64,000 bases of DNA. Source: Vitrella brassicaformis. Its lineage: Eukaryota; Sar; Vitrellaceae. Shown piece after piece: positions 10,792 to 23,200 of this stretch (the stretch's first letter is position 1; the number at the start of each line of letters is the position of its first letter). The stretch lies in contig CDMY01000412.1 in NCBI GenBank assembly GCA_001179505.1, forward strand, positions 20,036-84,035, given 5' to 3'. The notes below the pieces were generated by a model, which did not search any database, was not told where the DNA came from, and saw only the letters and a list, made by a program, of their open reading frames with translations. Made by a program: the position numbers and the translations under genes.

Positions 10792-13700
10792 TCACGGCCC
10801 CTCCTGCCCTCCCCCATCTCCTCCGCCCTCAAGAAGCGGGCCCCTGTCGACCTCTTCTGCGGCACCATCGCCATCACCATCGCCATCGACTTCTTCCCTC
10901 AGGTTATCCTCCCCACCGCTCTCCCCGCCATATTCCTGCAGCACCATCTGACCATCACCACCAACGCCGCCCACAAAGGCCGGCGCGTCGGTGCCAGTGG
11001 GGGCAGCCACCACACCGCTCGACACAGACGGCACCTCGCCGGCAGGACTCACACCTGCACTCTCCCCACCGGGCGTGGGGGCGGGGACAGCGACAGGGGC
11101 AGGGACAACCGGTGGAGAGGGAGAGAGAGACGGCGATTGCGATGGTGCGGCAGGGGGAGGGACAGGAGGGGCGGCGGCGGAGGCGGTCTGCAGGGAGTCC
11201 GACAGAGTGGACGACGACCGCGAGAAGTCAGACGACGAACGGAGATCGCCTTGCGGGACACCACCAACACCACCACCACCAGCAACACCCGTACCACCAG
11301 AAGCGGACGGCTGTGCAATGCCACCCTGCGTCGATGTGGGAGGGAGGGATCGGTGGGGCGAGAGAGTGGATGGGTGTGAAGAGGAACTGGCGCTGGCGTG
11401 TGCGCTGCGGGGTGTGGACCGCTGTGAGTGTGAGGTGGGACCAGACGAAGTGAGGAACGACCGGTGGATGCCTGTGCCGCCCTCGTCAGAACCCTCGAGG
11501 CCCTCCTCGATGAGCTGCGGCCCACCACCGACACCACTGCCACCCCCTGAGGCCGATAGAGGGCCGCTGAGGTCGATCTGTGGCAGACCCTCGTCGAAAT
11601 CGGGGATGTCCACACTTGTGGATCGATCATGAGACACACAGATACACATGGATGGATGGAGGAAGGTGATGTGCAGTGTGGTGTGGTGTAGGTACCTGAT
11701 GGTGGCTGGGAGGGCCTCGAGGCCAGGGATGAACTCGGCCGGTAAGTGGACGCCATGCCGCTTCATGAAACTGGTGGACCACACAGACAGACACATATGA
11801 TCGATTGCTCGCTCATCTGACGCTTGCGTACGTTCTGCGCCGTTCTTCCTCCTCCTCCCTCATGCGCGTCAAGACGTCACACGCACTCATCGCCTTCACA
11901 CACACACACACACACACACAGTGCCTCCATCCATCAGCTGGCGAGTCTGGTGTGTGTGCTGTGGTCAGTCAGTTAGTTACCCTAGCGACGTATTTGGCTT
12001 TGAATGTCCTCCTCCTGGCGATTTCGGTGAGGGCCGCCTGGTAGGCCGACGGCATGCGGTCGATGTGACTCAGGTGGCTGAAGTCAGCCTGACGCACAGG
12101 AAGGGATGAATGGTCAGTCATGTTGGTTGGCTGCCTTTTGCGTGTGTGTGTGTGTGTTACCTTTTGTTTGTTGAGCGTTTCTTCGAAGACCACTCCCTGA
12201 CTCGACAGCTGGTGGATCCGCGACTGCAGTGCACACACATACACACACACACAGAGCCATGTGAGGCGCAGACAGGCTGGCATGCTGACGGACTGACAGA
12301 CCTGCAGCGATGAGACCTCCCTGAGGTGCTCCAGGAAGGCTGCACACCGGCTAGACTGACACATGAGACGCAAGGGCACACAAACAGGCAGGCAGGCAGG
12401 CAGGCATCAGAGACGCGTGTTGGGTTAGGAAGCATGCGGGCTGGCTGCCAGTGGCTGATGGGATGGGTGTGTGTCTGTGCCCCCATCCCCCATCCTCTCA
12501 CCCATCTGACGCAGCATCGGGAGTAGAGCTCCTTGACCTTCTCATGCAGATCCTGCACACGACCCAAGTACTCGTGCTGACAGACAGACAGACATGACAC
12601 ACACCACGCCACACACAGCCAAACCAGATCAGATCAGATCTATCCACAGTCTATCTTTCAACAAGATTCACCCACCCACACACCGACTCACGGACCTGTT
12701 GCTTCTCCTTCGCGAGCAGCTCTGCGGCGGCTTCCGGCGAGAACGAGCGGACGACGTCAGGGTGCTCTTGTGGCCTTTGTGCGTCGCCGACGCCGACCAT
12801 ACTGATGGTGGTGGAGGCCTCGATGGTGGGCTGCGGGGGCAGGGTCTGCAGCAGACTCTTGAAGGTCGCCTTCTGCTGACGCAGCAGCTCGTTGAGCTCA
12901 TGCATGTTCTTCTCCACCGTCTCGTCCGCACTGACCACAGACAGACAGTGGAGCGAGGGAGTGTGTGTGGTGTGTGGTGGGGTGGGGATTATTGGTTGTG
13001 TGGTTGCTTGCTGACCAGAAGTCGTTCATCTTTTCGAGTTCGCCGTCTGTGTGTTGTCCCGTCTCGATGGCCACCTTCCGCAGCTGCTCGATCCGACGGC
13101 GGATGCGGTCTGACGGATTTCACACACAACACACACACACACACACGGACAGACACATACAGACATGGTTTTCTCTCTGTCCTTGGCCGGCCTGACTGAC
13201 TGCGTGGCTGGCAGGTTTACCGTGGTCTGCCCCACAAGAGGCCGCGAACTGCCGGATGCGCTGCTCGGGGACCACATCCTATAGCACCACACACAACGAA
13301 GGAAGGATGTGTCCAGCCCCTCCTTCCTTCGTTGGCTGACGAAGCTGACCGCGAGTGTGTGTCTGCCCTGCAGGCGCATGGCAGGGTGTAGCTCCACCTC
13401 CCTCAGCCGCCCGATGGCGGCATCCAGCCCCTCAAGGACACTCTGGTGACGGGCGTGCACGCCCGTCGACTTCTTCGAGAACGCATCGACTGAAGCCAGG
13501 AATGTGCTGAGGAACATACATACACACAAACAAAGAGGGAGAGAGGGAGGGTGTGCTGCGGTTGTGGCTCTCTCCCTTTGTGTGACGGTTCGGTCGGTCG
13601 GTCGGCCACTGACTCACTCACTCTTTGTGGTGTAGCAGGTTGGCGATGACGGCCCTGCAAGCCCTCTTCTGGCGCCTGACCCGCTCGTGCAAGTCAGAGA

Positions 13701-14621
13701 TCGCCATCGACAGCGAACGGGTCCCCTCGACCACCAACTGCACAAACCCATCCATAGGTACCGAGAGGTCGGTGCAGTGCAGTGCGCTGCATTGAATTGA
13801 CTGACTGACACTGACCCGAGCATCGTGCATGGCGTTGTGGAAGCTCTGTAGGGCTGCACAGAAACACACACTCACAGACGAGGGTTTACGCAATGCCGGC
13901 AGCCGACTCATAGACCCTGTGTGTGTGTGTGTGTGGCTGTCTGACCAGGGTCCAACGTCTGTGCGGATGCCGACCGAAAAAGCTCCTCCTCGTCAGCTGA
14001 CATCCACACACACACACACACACAAAAAGAGCAACACACTCGGTCCACTCGCGGATGGATAGATGTGTGTGTGTGCTGTGGCTGCCCCACGACTTTGCGT
14101 ACCTTCTAGTTCGACGTGTGTGGAGGTGGTGAGTCTGTGAGGACGGAGGAAGGGGTCGTCGCCCGAACCCTCGCCGCTGTCTATGAGACCTGACGGGGCC
14201 GACGATGCCGATGACGACTGCGGGGCGCCTGATGACGACGCCGACACATCGGTGCCCTTCTGATCCAGCGACGAACGGCGAAACGTGAACCACCAACGAT
14301 CCTGCCCATTCGTACACACACACACACACACGCATCGATATGGCCATTTCTCCCCTCTCTCTGTCTGTGCGCGTGTGCGCGTGTGTGTGTGTAGGTGTGT
14401 GTATGTGTGTCGATTACCCTGTCTGTGTCTGCGCCCCCTCCCCCTCCCCCTTCAGGCAGCAGTATGATGTCCTGTACGGGCACTCTCCACTTGTCGGCCA
14501 GTTTGGCCTTGAGTGCCTCGTTGGGTCCGCCCTTCTTGCCCACATCGATGCGCTCCAAGTGCAGCACCTCACCGTACAGCGCGTCGCACACCGTCACCGA
14601 CGTCAACGCAGACACGTGCAT
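10792..14621 (-). CDS. Atg11/FIP200 (Atg17-like) autophagy scaffold candidate
   Basis: Atg11/FIP200 proteins organise the Atg1/ULK initiation complex at the forming autophagosome. Exon 1 (start ATG at 14619-14621) encodes a ubiquitin-like N-terminus, including YGEVLHLERIDVGKK and LADKWRVPVQDIILLPEGG, as in FIP200 and plant ATG11. The middle is a chain of small coiled-coil exons. Around 13380-13500 it reads DAFSKKSTGVHARHQSVLEG and then RLREVELHPAM, which resembles the Leu-x-Leu-His-Pro signature of Atg17-like domains. Further coiled-coil exons (e.g. NMHELNELLRQQKATFKSLL near 12880) run to about 11690. The last exon is long and disordered, rich in Ser, Gly and Pro, ending in an acidic tract (stop at 10792). 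The family call rests on the UBL plus Atg17-like signature. A generic coiled-coil protein with a UBL is the alternative. Confidence 0.55.
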
Positions 14622-15231
14622 CAATCAAACAAACAGACAGTAATCAGCCAAGCGATTCGATAATCAATCCAATCAGATCAAGCGGTGTTGCCCACGATGA
14701 GCAGACGACAGCCGTGGCGTGGTGGAGGGCACGACACTGGCCACGCCGACCTCCTCCTCCCAACAGACGTACTGGATGTGGCAGCAGGAACAGGTGGCCA
14801 CTCGAGCATGGTCACCCCGAGACCCGCCGATGAATGCCGCGCGCAGACAGCCCTGCTGACCACTGACTTGCACGACAAACCGAGGCGTCCAGGGTGGGCA
14901 GCTGTCGATGTCTTGAGAGATCTGACGTCACCAGCCGACGTCCGCGGATCTGCCTCACGCTGTGTCGAGTGGAGAGAGGGCGATAGACAGAGAGGTGTAG
15001 CGTCAGCAGAAGAGGACAGCGCAGGGAACAACTTCTTTGCAAGCTCGGCAGCTAAGCTCGCAGGTGGGGAATGGGGAGGGACCCTCCTCGTCGGGTAGCC
15101 CCTATTACTGCTGAGCACCATTCTCTCTCAGGATGTGCGCAGCTGATTGAGTTGCTGGCCTTTCAGTCGCCCTTCCACTGCACTGCACCCTATTCTAAGC
15201 TCTGCCGTGATACTGATACATCCCATTTCTG
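14622..15231. other. Intergenic region between divergent genes
   Basis: About 610 bases between the Atg11-like start (minus) and the ankyrin start (plus). Open frames exist on both strands but lack splice-consistent joins to either gene and any recognisable domain. AGCTCGCA occurs at 15055-15062. Probably a bidirectional promoter region; an unrecognised upstream exon of either gene is possible. Confidence 0.5.
15055..15062 (+). promoter_or_regulatory. AGCTCGCA octamer upstream of ankyrin gene
   Basis: Exact AGCTCGCA about 170 bases before the ankyrin gene start codon, in a divergent promoter region. A near-copy (CAAGCTCGGCAG) sits just before it. Same motif as at other gene starts of this window; function inferred. 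Confidence 0.35.
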
Positions 15232-16374
15232 ATGCCGTACGACCACGTGACAGCGTGCCTGACCAACATCCTCAGGGCCGGAGCTGACCCCAACTCATTC
15301 ACAGGTCAATGAATGAGCGAATCAGACAAAAACGCAGACAATCAGACAGACAGACAGACAGACAACAAGAGCCTTGATGCATCCAAGGGGAGTCATCGTG
15401 TGTGCGCGTGTGTGTTCAAGATGAGCCAAAGGGCAAGCGGCGGACCTTATTGCTCGTGGCCATGGAGGAGGCCGTCAAAATCGACACGACCGAGCGCATT
15501 GAGATACTCTTGCAGGCCAAGGCGGACCCCAACAAGCCCTCCGAGCCCCCCAACACCTACCCAGTCGAGTGGGCGGTGAGCCGCGGCCAGCTGCACCTCG
15601 CCCGTCTGCTGCTCACACACGGCGCCGACGTCAACCTGCCATTCGACAAGAACGTGACGGCGCTGCACATGGCGGTGCACGCCGACGATATGGACATGGC
15701 CACACTGCTGGTGGTGGACCATGGTGCCAACGTGAATGCGACCGACATCAAAGGCCAGACGCCCATATTCTTCGCCAAGTCGCGGGCGATGTGCGGGCTG
15801 CTGGCGGCGCACGGGGCGGACCTGCACGCCCTCAACGCCCTGGGCCAGTCGGCGCTGCACCTGGCTGTGGCGCGTGACTGCCTGCCTGTGGTTGAGTACC
15901 TGACCGACGGCAGCCGTGTGAGTGGTCTGCTTGACGCGCAGGACTTCCAGGGTCTGACGGCTTTGCACGTGGCGGCCTACTACGACAACCGTCGGTGTGT
16001 GCGGCTGCTGTTGGACATCGGTGCCGACTGGGGTCTGAGGAGCAAGAACGGCCACACGGCGCTTAGCCTGGCCGACAAGCAGAAGCACGACCAACTGGCC
16101 TTCTACCTGTACAACAGACAGACACAGCGGCTGTGGGGCGGCTGGGGGGTCCTCAGGAACCCCGTGTTTCTCGTCGGCATGGCCGTCGTGGGCACCGCTG
16201 CTGTACTCAGGTACTACGTGATATACAAGGGGAATAAGTAAATGGCTGACAGACAGACGGGGCGGTGCATTGATTTGACTGATGGTTTGGTTGGTTGATT
16301 GGCTCAGGTGGGGTGACATTCAGAGCCTGGTGGTCGACCTGTTTGAGGGCTTCCGGGCCGCACACACGCAGTGA
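15232..16374 (+). CDS. Ankyrin-repeat protein with C-terminal transmembrane anchor
   Basis: Exon 1 starts at the ATG of 15232 (MPYDHVTACLTNILRAGADP) and ends at a phase-1 donor near 15304. Exon 2 resumes at about 15420 with DEPKGKRRTLLLVAMEEAVK. About seven ankyrin repeats follow, with clear units such as ALHMAVHADDMDMATLLVVD, GQSALHLAVARDCLPVVEYL and GLTALHVAAYYDNRRCVRLL. Next comes a membrane helix around NPVFLVGMAVVGTAAVLRYY. An in-frame stop exists at 16239-16241 (ending YKGNK). However, a GTAAAT donor at 16238 and a CTCAG acceptor at 16306-16307 keep the frame and add WGDIQSLVVDLFEGFRAAHT before a stop at 16372-16374; I prefer this longer form. Ankyrin repeats bind proteins and the anchor suggests a tail-anchored membrane location. 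The partner is unknown. Confidence 0.85.
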
Positions 16375-18024
16375 GGCGTGCGCTGCATGGCCATCGACGG
16401 TCACATGCAGGCAGGCAGGTCCATCAAATCAACGCAGGGAGGTGCAGTAACTGCAGTGCCTGCAGAGGAGAGATGTGTGTGTGAGAGGAAGGTGTGTTGT
16501 GTGATGTCGTGCGCTGCGTGTCGTCATCTTATCTGGTTGTCTGGTCTTTGCTCCCTCCGTTTTGCTCTTCCTTGTCCGCGTGTGCAGGTAAGGTAGATAG
16601 GTTGCTCGACTGACTGACTAAGTGGGTCTCTCGCTGGTGTCCGTGACGTGCTGTGCTGTGCTTGCCTTGAGTGTCTGATGCAATTGCAGCCTTGACTGCG
16701 TTATTAGTGCTGTGCTGTGCTTGCGTGACGTGAGTCAGTGGGTGCGTCGGTGAGTGTGCGCGTGGTGTCAGTCAACTCTTGATGGATGGACACTGAATGA
16801 ATGAGGGAATGAATGCCTTTCCTTGAGTGAATGTGTACGCATCCAGGCAGTGTGTAGAATGAATGGATACAGACAGACCATCAATCAATATTGCATCGAT
16901 CACATATAAACTGACGGTAGGCAGGGCAGGGCACAGCCTGCCTGTCAGTCAGTCACATCGATCAGGAGGTATGTATGTATCCATGTGATATGTAAATGGG
17001 TCTGTCCATCCATCCATCCATCCACCCACCTGCACCCACCAGTCAGTCACCCATATCACCTGGCCAGGGGAGATATCAGCCATCTCAGCCTCCCCCCACC
17101 CTGCTCGCATCGTTTGTCTTACAACAGGACACCCACACCGCACCGCACCGCACCGCATCCCACAGCAGCCGGCACGGCAACCAACGTACGCACGCCCCCT
17201 CTCCCCAAAACATACACACACACCGACAGCAAAACCAGTTGGTCTGTCTTTCTTTCTCTCGGGTGTCAGTCACTGGCGCTCGCCTCGCCTGATCATGAGT
17301 GTGTCGATTATCTCAACCAGGTGGGAAAAACAACACACAGGTGTAGTCCAAACATGCAGGAACACATGGATGGATGAGTGCACGTATGCATAAATACACT
17401 GCCAGCGTGCCAGCCAGCCACCCACCCCGCCAGGCAGCCAGCCAGACCCAGCCAGCCATCAGCATGTAGGTACGTACTTACACGTCAGTCATGTAATGTA
17501 GGCAGGCAGACAGACAGGCAGGTACATACATACATCCACACACACAACAAGAGAGAGGGATGGATGGAGATGACTCACCATCGCTTGAATTGGCTGTTTG
17601 TAGATATGTATGTATGTATGTGTCTATGTGATGTGCACTGACTGACTGACTGACTAACTGACTGACTGACGTGAGTGCGTAAGTGGATGAGGAGGGAGGG
17701 AAGGAAGGAGGAAAGGACTCATGGTATGTATGGTGCGCATCGCATTGTCTATCTGATGAGTCTGTGTCTGTCTGTCTGCCACATAAATACATACATCGGG
17801 CGGGGCGGGCAACCAACCAGGTGGCTGGCAAGGTGTACTGGCACGCATACCATACGACAGGGGAAGGAAGCAAGGCGAGTGAGGAAGGAGGAAGGAGGAA
17901 AGAAATGAACATGGGACACCCACCCTGGTAAGCTGGGTTGGGTTGGATTGGGTTGGGGAGGGCGCCACGCAACGAGAGAAAAGACAAACTCAGTCAGTGG
18001 CTCGGCGGGTGTGTGTGTGGGTGT
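16375..18024. other. Intergenic region between convergent genes, simple-repeat rich
   Basis: About 1.65 kb between the stops of the ankyrin and MORN genes. It contains repeats of GTGCTGTGCTGTGCTT (near 16650 and 16705), TGAATGAATG, CCATCCATCC, GACTGACTGACT (near 17640) and GGTTGGATTGGGTTGG (near 17935). Open frames are low-complexity. No gene or RNA was recognised. Confidence 0.6.
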
Positions 18025-19712
18025 CTATACGGCGATCCACTTGACGACCTGTCCGTTCTCCCACATGCCCTCCTTGACCACGCCGTCCTGACCCTTGTGC
18101 CAGCCTACACGCACGCACGCACGGACAGTCAGGGGAGTCTATGTGGTCACGTGACTGACTGACTGACTCCCCAACTGACTCCCCACCTCACTCACTCATT
18201 CACTCACCTTTGCCCTCCTGTTTGCCGTTGACCCAGTTGCCCCGCACCTCAGACCCGTCGGGCCAAGAGAAACGACCGGCGCCGTGCTTCCTGATGGGCA
18301 GAGCGGACACGCACATGTGTGGACCGTTGCTGTATCCCGGTGGTAGTTAGTTACTTGTCGCTTTTGTATTCCCCTTCGTAGACTTTGCCGTCGGCCCAGG
18401 TGAACTTGCCCTGACCGTCCATGCGATTCCGCTTCCACTGCAGACGTAGGTGGTTGGGATACACGACGAGCAAAGGCGGGCGGCATTGTGTGTGTGTGTG
18501 TGTGTGTTGTGATGCGTGTGTGTACCTGTCCTGAGTACTCCCTGCCGTCCGGCCACTGCAGATCGATCCGCCATTTGCAGACATCCATCCATCCATCCAT
18601 TTGAGACGATCTGTTGGCTTGTCTGTCTGTCTGTGTGTCTGTCTGCCTAGTGTGCGTCCTGCTTGGCTTGACTCTGTGTGTGTGAGCTTTACTTTGAATC
18701 TGCCGTGTCCGTGAAGGTTGTCTTCGTAGAAGGACCCCTCGTACGTGGCGCCCCCCTCCCACCGAAAGGTGCCCTTCCCCTGCTTCTTGCCCTCAACAAA
18801 ATGACCTGGGGGCAAGCAAAGACAACGCACACACATACATACACACACGCACAGGCGCATCTCTGCCACGCTGCTGCGTGTGTGCCGACCGACCTACGTA
18901 CCTTCATAGTATGATCCGTCCGGCAGTCGTTCGACGCCTGGACCGTGTTTGCGTCCGTCTCGCCACTCGCCCTTGTAGGAGGTGCCGTCCTTTTTGGTCA
19001 GGTGGCCCTGGCCCTCCGCCTTGCCCTCACGCCAGTCACCCACGTAACTCGTGCCGTCCTTCCACACCTACAGACACATAACGCATAAAACCAGGCAGGC
19101 AGGGAGGCAGGGAGGGAGATGAGCAAGGATCAGACAGAGGCCCACCCATCCCATCAATCGCTCTTTCTTTCTGTCCTTGTGTTACCTGCTCGCCCCTGCC
19201 GTGTGGCTGGTCGTTCTGGTGCAAAAGGGGTCACACAGAGCATACATACGCAGCGTGTGTGTGAATAAATGAGGTGTTGAGTGTCTCAATTGTCTGTGTG
19301 ACTGTACTGTGCGCCCACCCTCATTTGTCCCGAGTAGAAGGCCCCGTTGTCGAGCTTGTGGTTCTCGACCTCGTTGTACACACCCGCCTCAGCAACCTGC
19401 ACATACACACACATCGACACACACATTCACATTCCCTACGACTAGTGTCCATTTACCGACCCTACCCTTCATCTGTGTGTGTGACTGACTGACCAGGTAT
19501 GAGTGGTTCGCTGACAGCCACTGGTCGCCCCTCCGGGCGTCGTGAATGTTGAAGTGCGACGAGTCGTCTGTGGCGCCGGTGCTGCTCATGTTGACGGCCC
19601 CGCCCTGCACCGACGGGCGGATGAGCTTCCGGTCCATGTCAGCCCACTCGCTGATGTCGATCTGATGCTCATTCTGACATGCCGACCACACAAACAAGAT
19701 ACAGACAGACAT
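18025..19712 (-). CDS. MORN-repeat protein
   Basis: MORN repeats bind lipids or proteins and, in alveolates, often act at the pellicle or basal complex. Reading on the minus strand, an N-terminal region (WADMDRKLIRPSVQGGAVN) is followed by about nine MORN units across eight exons. Clear ones are AFYSGQMRNDQPHGRGEQ, TSYVGDWREGKAEGQGHL, TSYKGEWRDGRKHGPGVERL, SYYEGHFVEGKKQGKGTFRW, REYSGQWKRNRMDGQGKFTW and KVYEGEYKSDKKHGAGRFSW. The last exon ends VVKWIAV with a stop at 18025-18027. The 5' end is unresolved. The frame is open up to an ATG at 19712, but a good CAG acceptor at about 19677 suggests upstream exons. One candidate lies near 19745-19803, and an ATG (MGNQ...) lies near 20007. If that Met is used, the Gly2-Asn3 start would suit N-myristoylation. 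No catalytic domain was seen. Confidence 0.85.
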
Positions 19713-20166
19713 GGGCTAGGCGTGTGAAGTGAGTGGTGTTTGGGTACCTACCGTTGGCGGCAGCGGCCACACGCCTCCCCTGTGGAGGCACTGCTGAGCC
19801 GGAAAACTGCACTGCACACACTCAATCACACACACAACAGACCACACAACCACAGCAACACAACAACACAATACGCTTTCGTGCCTTCCTCCTCTGTTGC
19901 AGCTTCCAAAAATCGTCCCGTCTCAAACTCCCAGAGTGGCCTCTCTGTCTTCCTGCCTCGCTGCAGCTTTGCGAGCTGCTTTGCTCCTGTGTACCTGGTT
20001 GCCCATTGCGCTGCAGAAGGCCGCGGACACCGCCGCAGCAGGCGAAAAGACGGGATGCCAGGACGTCAAGGGCAGCACTGCCTGCCTAACCGCATTGCCA
20101 TTCCAGGCTCCCACATCCTCAATAGCGCGTTTTTCTCAGGAAAGGGACGCTCGGAAAGTGCCATTA

Positions 20167-20174
20167 AGCTCGCA
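20167..20174 (+). promoter_or_regulatory. AGCTCGCA octamer in divergent promoter
   Basis: Exact AGCTCGCA in the region between the MORN gene (minus) and the coiled-coil gene (plus), about 80 bases before the coiled-coil start codon. Same motif as at other gene starts here; function inferred. Confidence 0.35.
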
Positions 20175-20255
20175 CGAGGGGAAGGAGTGACGAAACAGCT
20201 GCATGGTCTGCCTGTGGCTTAGGGAGTTGGTCCGCCGTCTGTGTGTGTGAATCAG

Positions 20256-23200
20256 ATGGCAGAGGGGCTGCATTCCATGAGTTCAGTAGCCATGGACCTG
20301 GAGCGGGAGATAGCGGCGTCCGTCCACGCCGTCGAGAGGGAGAGGGACAGGTACGCCTGGCCTGCATGCAATGCAATCCATGCAGATATTGACACACCAA
20401 CCGATTGCCGCCGTCCGGCATCGCACACACCGGTGTGTGTGTGCCGTGCGTGTGTTGGTTCAGGCACCGTGTGGAGAGCGATGCGTTAAAGAGGGAGGTG
20501 GAGGCGCTGCAGCGGAGCAACCAGACACTGGAGCTGGAGCTGGCCAAGGCGCGCCACGACAACCTCATACCGAAGCCACACACAGCCCTGGCTCACCGAC
20601 CAATCCCCTCGCCCCTCAATGAGCGGCCACCCGCCCTTCCACCCGCCACTGTGACAGCCATGGACACAGCCTTCCCAGGGCCCGCCCCTGCCTCTGGCTC
20701 AGACAGGGACAGGGAGAAGGTCGGGGATGTCGACAGTGAGGAGCGTGCCAAGCTCAAGGAGCGGATCAGCGAGTTGTCGAGCCGGGTTGAAGGTCTGGGT
20801 GGGGCCAAGGGCGGCGCGTCGCCCTATGACTCAGAGTTTCTTGACGGTGGGAGGGGCGGGTACTCGTCGGCGGCGCCGCATGGCCCTTCCTCTTCCTCTT
20901 CTTCTCGTCTGTATGGCGGTGTTGGGGTCGGTGCTGGTGGCGACGATGGCGGAATGGGCGCACGGTGAGTTAGCCGAACAAAGAGTCAGTGAGCGCGTCC
21001 ATGTGCATGGATCCCGTTGGCTCATTCAGTGTGTCGGGCGGTTATGGGTTCCGGCTGCCGTCTGCTCGTGCCGGCGCGGCCGATGACCTCCTGCCGCCCC
21101 TCCCTGGCAGGACTGCTGCAGACGAGGGCGCACGCACAGCCACACTCGCACATACGGACCCTATCCACGACACACACCCACCTGTGAGCACGGCAGAAAG
21201 ACAGACTGACAAGAGAGGGTGCCTTGTCTACCGGCATCATGTTCACTGTCTGTCTGTGGTCGTGCATTGCAATGCCATACGATTCAGGTGCCTCCGTACA
21301 CGAGTGGCGCCACCCTCCGCCCCACATCAGTGCCGTCACCAACCAGCCCCCCAGGAGCTCATCCTCCTCATCCTGCTGCTGGTGCTGGTGCTGGCATGAG
21401 TGGTGTGGTTGGTGTGGGTCAGGGTGCGTTGGAGGCAGGCGGCCCGGCGCGGTCTCGCAGACTGGCAGACGAGGTCGCGGAACTCAGGTATGGTACACAC
21501 GAGCGCACCCAGACATGGCTGAGTGAATGGTGGATGGTTGTGTTGTCTTGTGCGTGTGATTGTGTGTGCAGTGAGCTGCTGCACGAGTCCAAGCGGATGA
21601 TCGAAGCTGAGGCCGACAGGCAACAGGTCGGAGTGAGTGCTCACATTGTGTTGGGCGTGTGAGTCGCGTCTGTCCATATGTGTGTGTGTCAGCTGTGCCG
21701 CGAGCGCATGGCGCAGGCTGAGAGGGAGGCCCTCGTGGCCGGCGAGGAGGCAAACAGAGCTAGGATCGAAAACGAAACCCTCAATGGTTAGTTAGTACAC
21801 GTCCACACACACTCTGCCAGATTACTGCGGTGTGTGTGTGTGTGTGTGTTTGGTTGCCTCACTCCCTCACTCATGGGATGCAGCTGAGATAACGTTGTTA
21901 CGCGAGGAGGTGGAGAGGGAGAGGACATTCAAGGAAACCAAAGAGGTCAGTCAGTCAGTCAGACAGCCACAACGATGCTCAGCAACGGCCACGGGATCCG
22001 CTCGCTACATGTGTCTGTCTGTCTGTCTGTCTGCATGGGCCCGTGGTGCGCAGGAGTTGCTGCGTGAGGCCCGCCGGCAGAGGGACCAAGTCGAGGTGGG
22101 TACCCTCCCTACGCACAACCCCATTGAATGTGTCTGTCTGTCCATCCATCCATCCATCCATCCCATGGGTCCGTCGTGCATTCCCTCCCCCTTTGTCTGT
22201 GCTGTGCTGTGCTGTGCTGTGCAGACGGACCTTCTGTGCAAGTGTGAGGCTTTGGCGGCAGAGCGGGACCAACTCAGGGTGGGTGGGTTAGGCAGCCAGT
22301 GCAGTGCAGTGCAGTGCACTTCGGAAAGGAAACCTTTCTCTGTGAAGGGGATGATTTCATTTCATTTCCTTTCCTTGATGCCTTCATGATGGATGGCATG
22401 GATGTATCAGTGTGAGTTGGAGAGCGCCCATCGTGAGCTGGAGGCGCTCAAGTCGGGCCTGCGGTACGCCGAGCAGGAGAAGACACAGCTCACCTCGCAA
22501 CACGCTCTCACCAAACAACACGTAAGCATCCACCCCAAAGACGGGGCTGTTGTGCCACTCACTCACTGTCATCACGCCCAGCCCACATGTCATGTTTGCA
22601 TGGATCGGATCCATCAGCTGGAGGGTCGCCTGAAGGAGGCCGAGGAGAAGAAAATTGAACTAGAGGTGGGTGAGCTCCATCCATCCGATGGATGGGTGGG
22701 TGGATGGATGCTTGCATCTTGCTGTGCCTGTCTGTCTGTCTGTCTACTGGCCATGCAGATTGAGTTGGATCGTTGTCGGCGTGCCTTGATGGACCGAGAG
22801 CAGGACAGCGACACCGCCAGGCAGAAACTCATGTACGTCACCAGGGAGAAGGAACGACTCGACACACAACTCAAAGGTAGGGAGGGAGGGAGGCAGGTAG
22901 GTAGGCAATTGATTGGTCATTGTGCGACACAACAAGCATCTCTTTCCCTCCCTCCCTCCCTCCCTCCTTTATTCACTGTCAATCAGATTTGTCGCGCGAG
23001 ATAGCCCGCAATGACCCCGATGCAGCAGCGAAGGCTGCTACCGCCAAGGCACACACACACATACACACACACACAGTCAACACACCAGAAGGCAGCTGCA
23101 AGTAAGTCCTTTCCCCGTGTGTGCTCTGCTGCTCAGGCTGAGGAAACAATACGCTGCCTGCAGGACAGGTAGGGTAGATGGATGGATGGATGAAGGAGCG

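Noticed and set aside
10303-11379. 358-codon plus-strand open frame
   Set aside because: It overlaps the disordered 3' exon of the minus-strand Atg11-like gene; the plus-strand protein is repeat-derived and Arg-rich with no domain.
14685-15121. Long open frames on both strands (137 and 147 codons) between the Atg11-like and ankyrin genes
   Set aside because: Neither has a recognisable domain, and I found no splice-consistent join to the neighbouring genes. GC-rich sequence gives such frames by chance.
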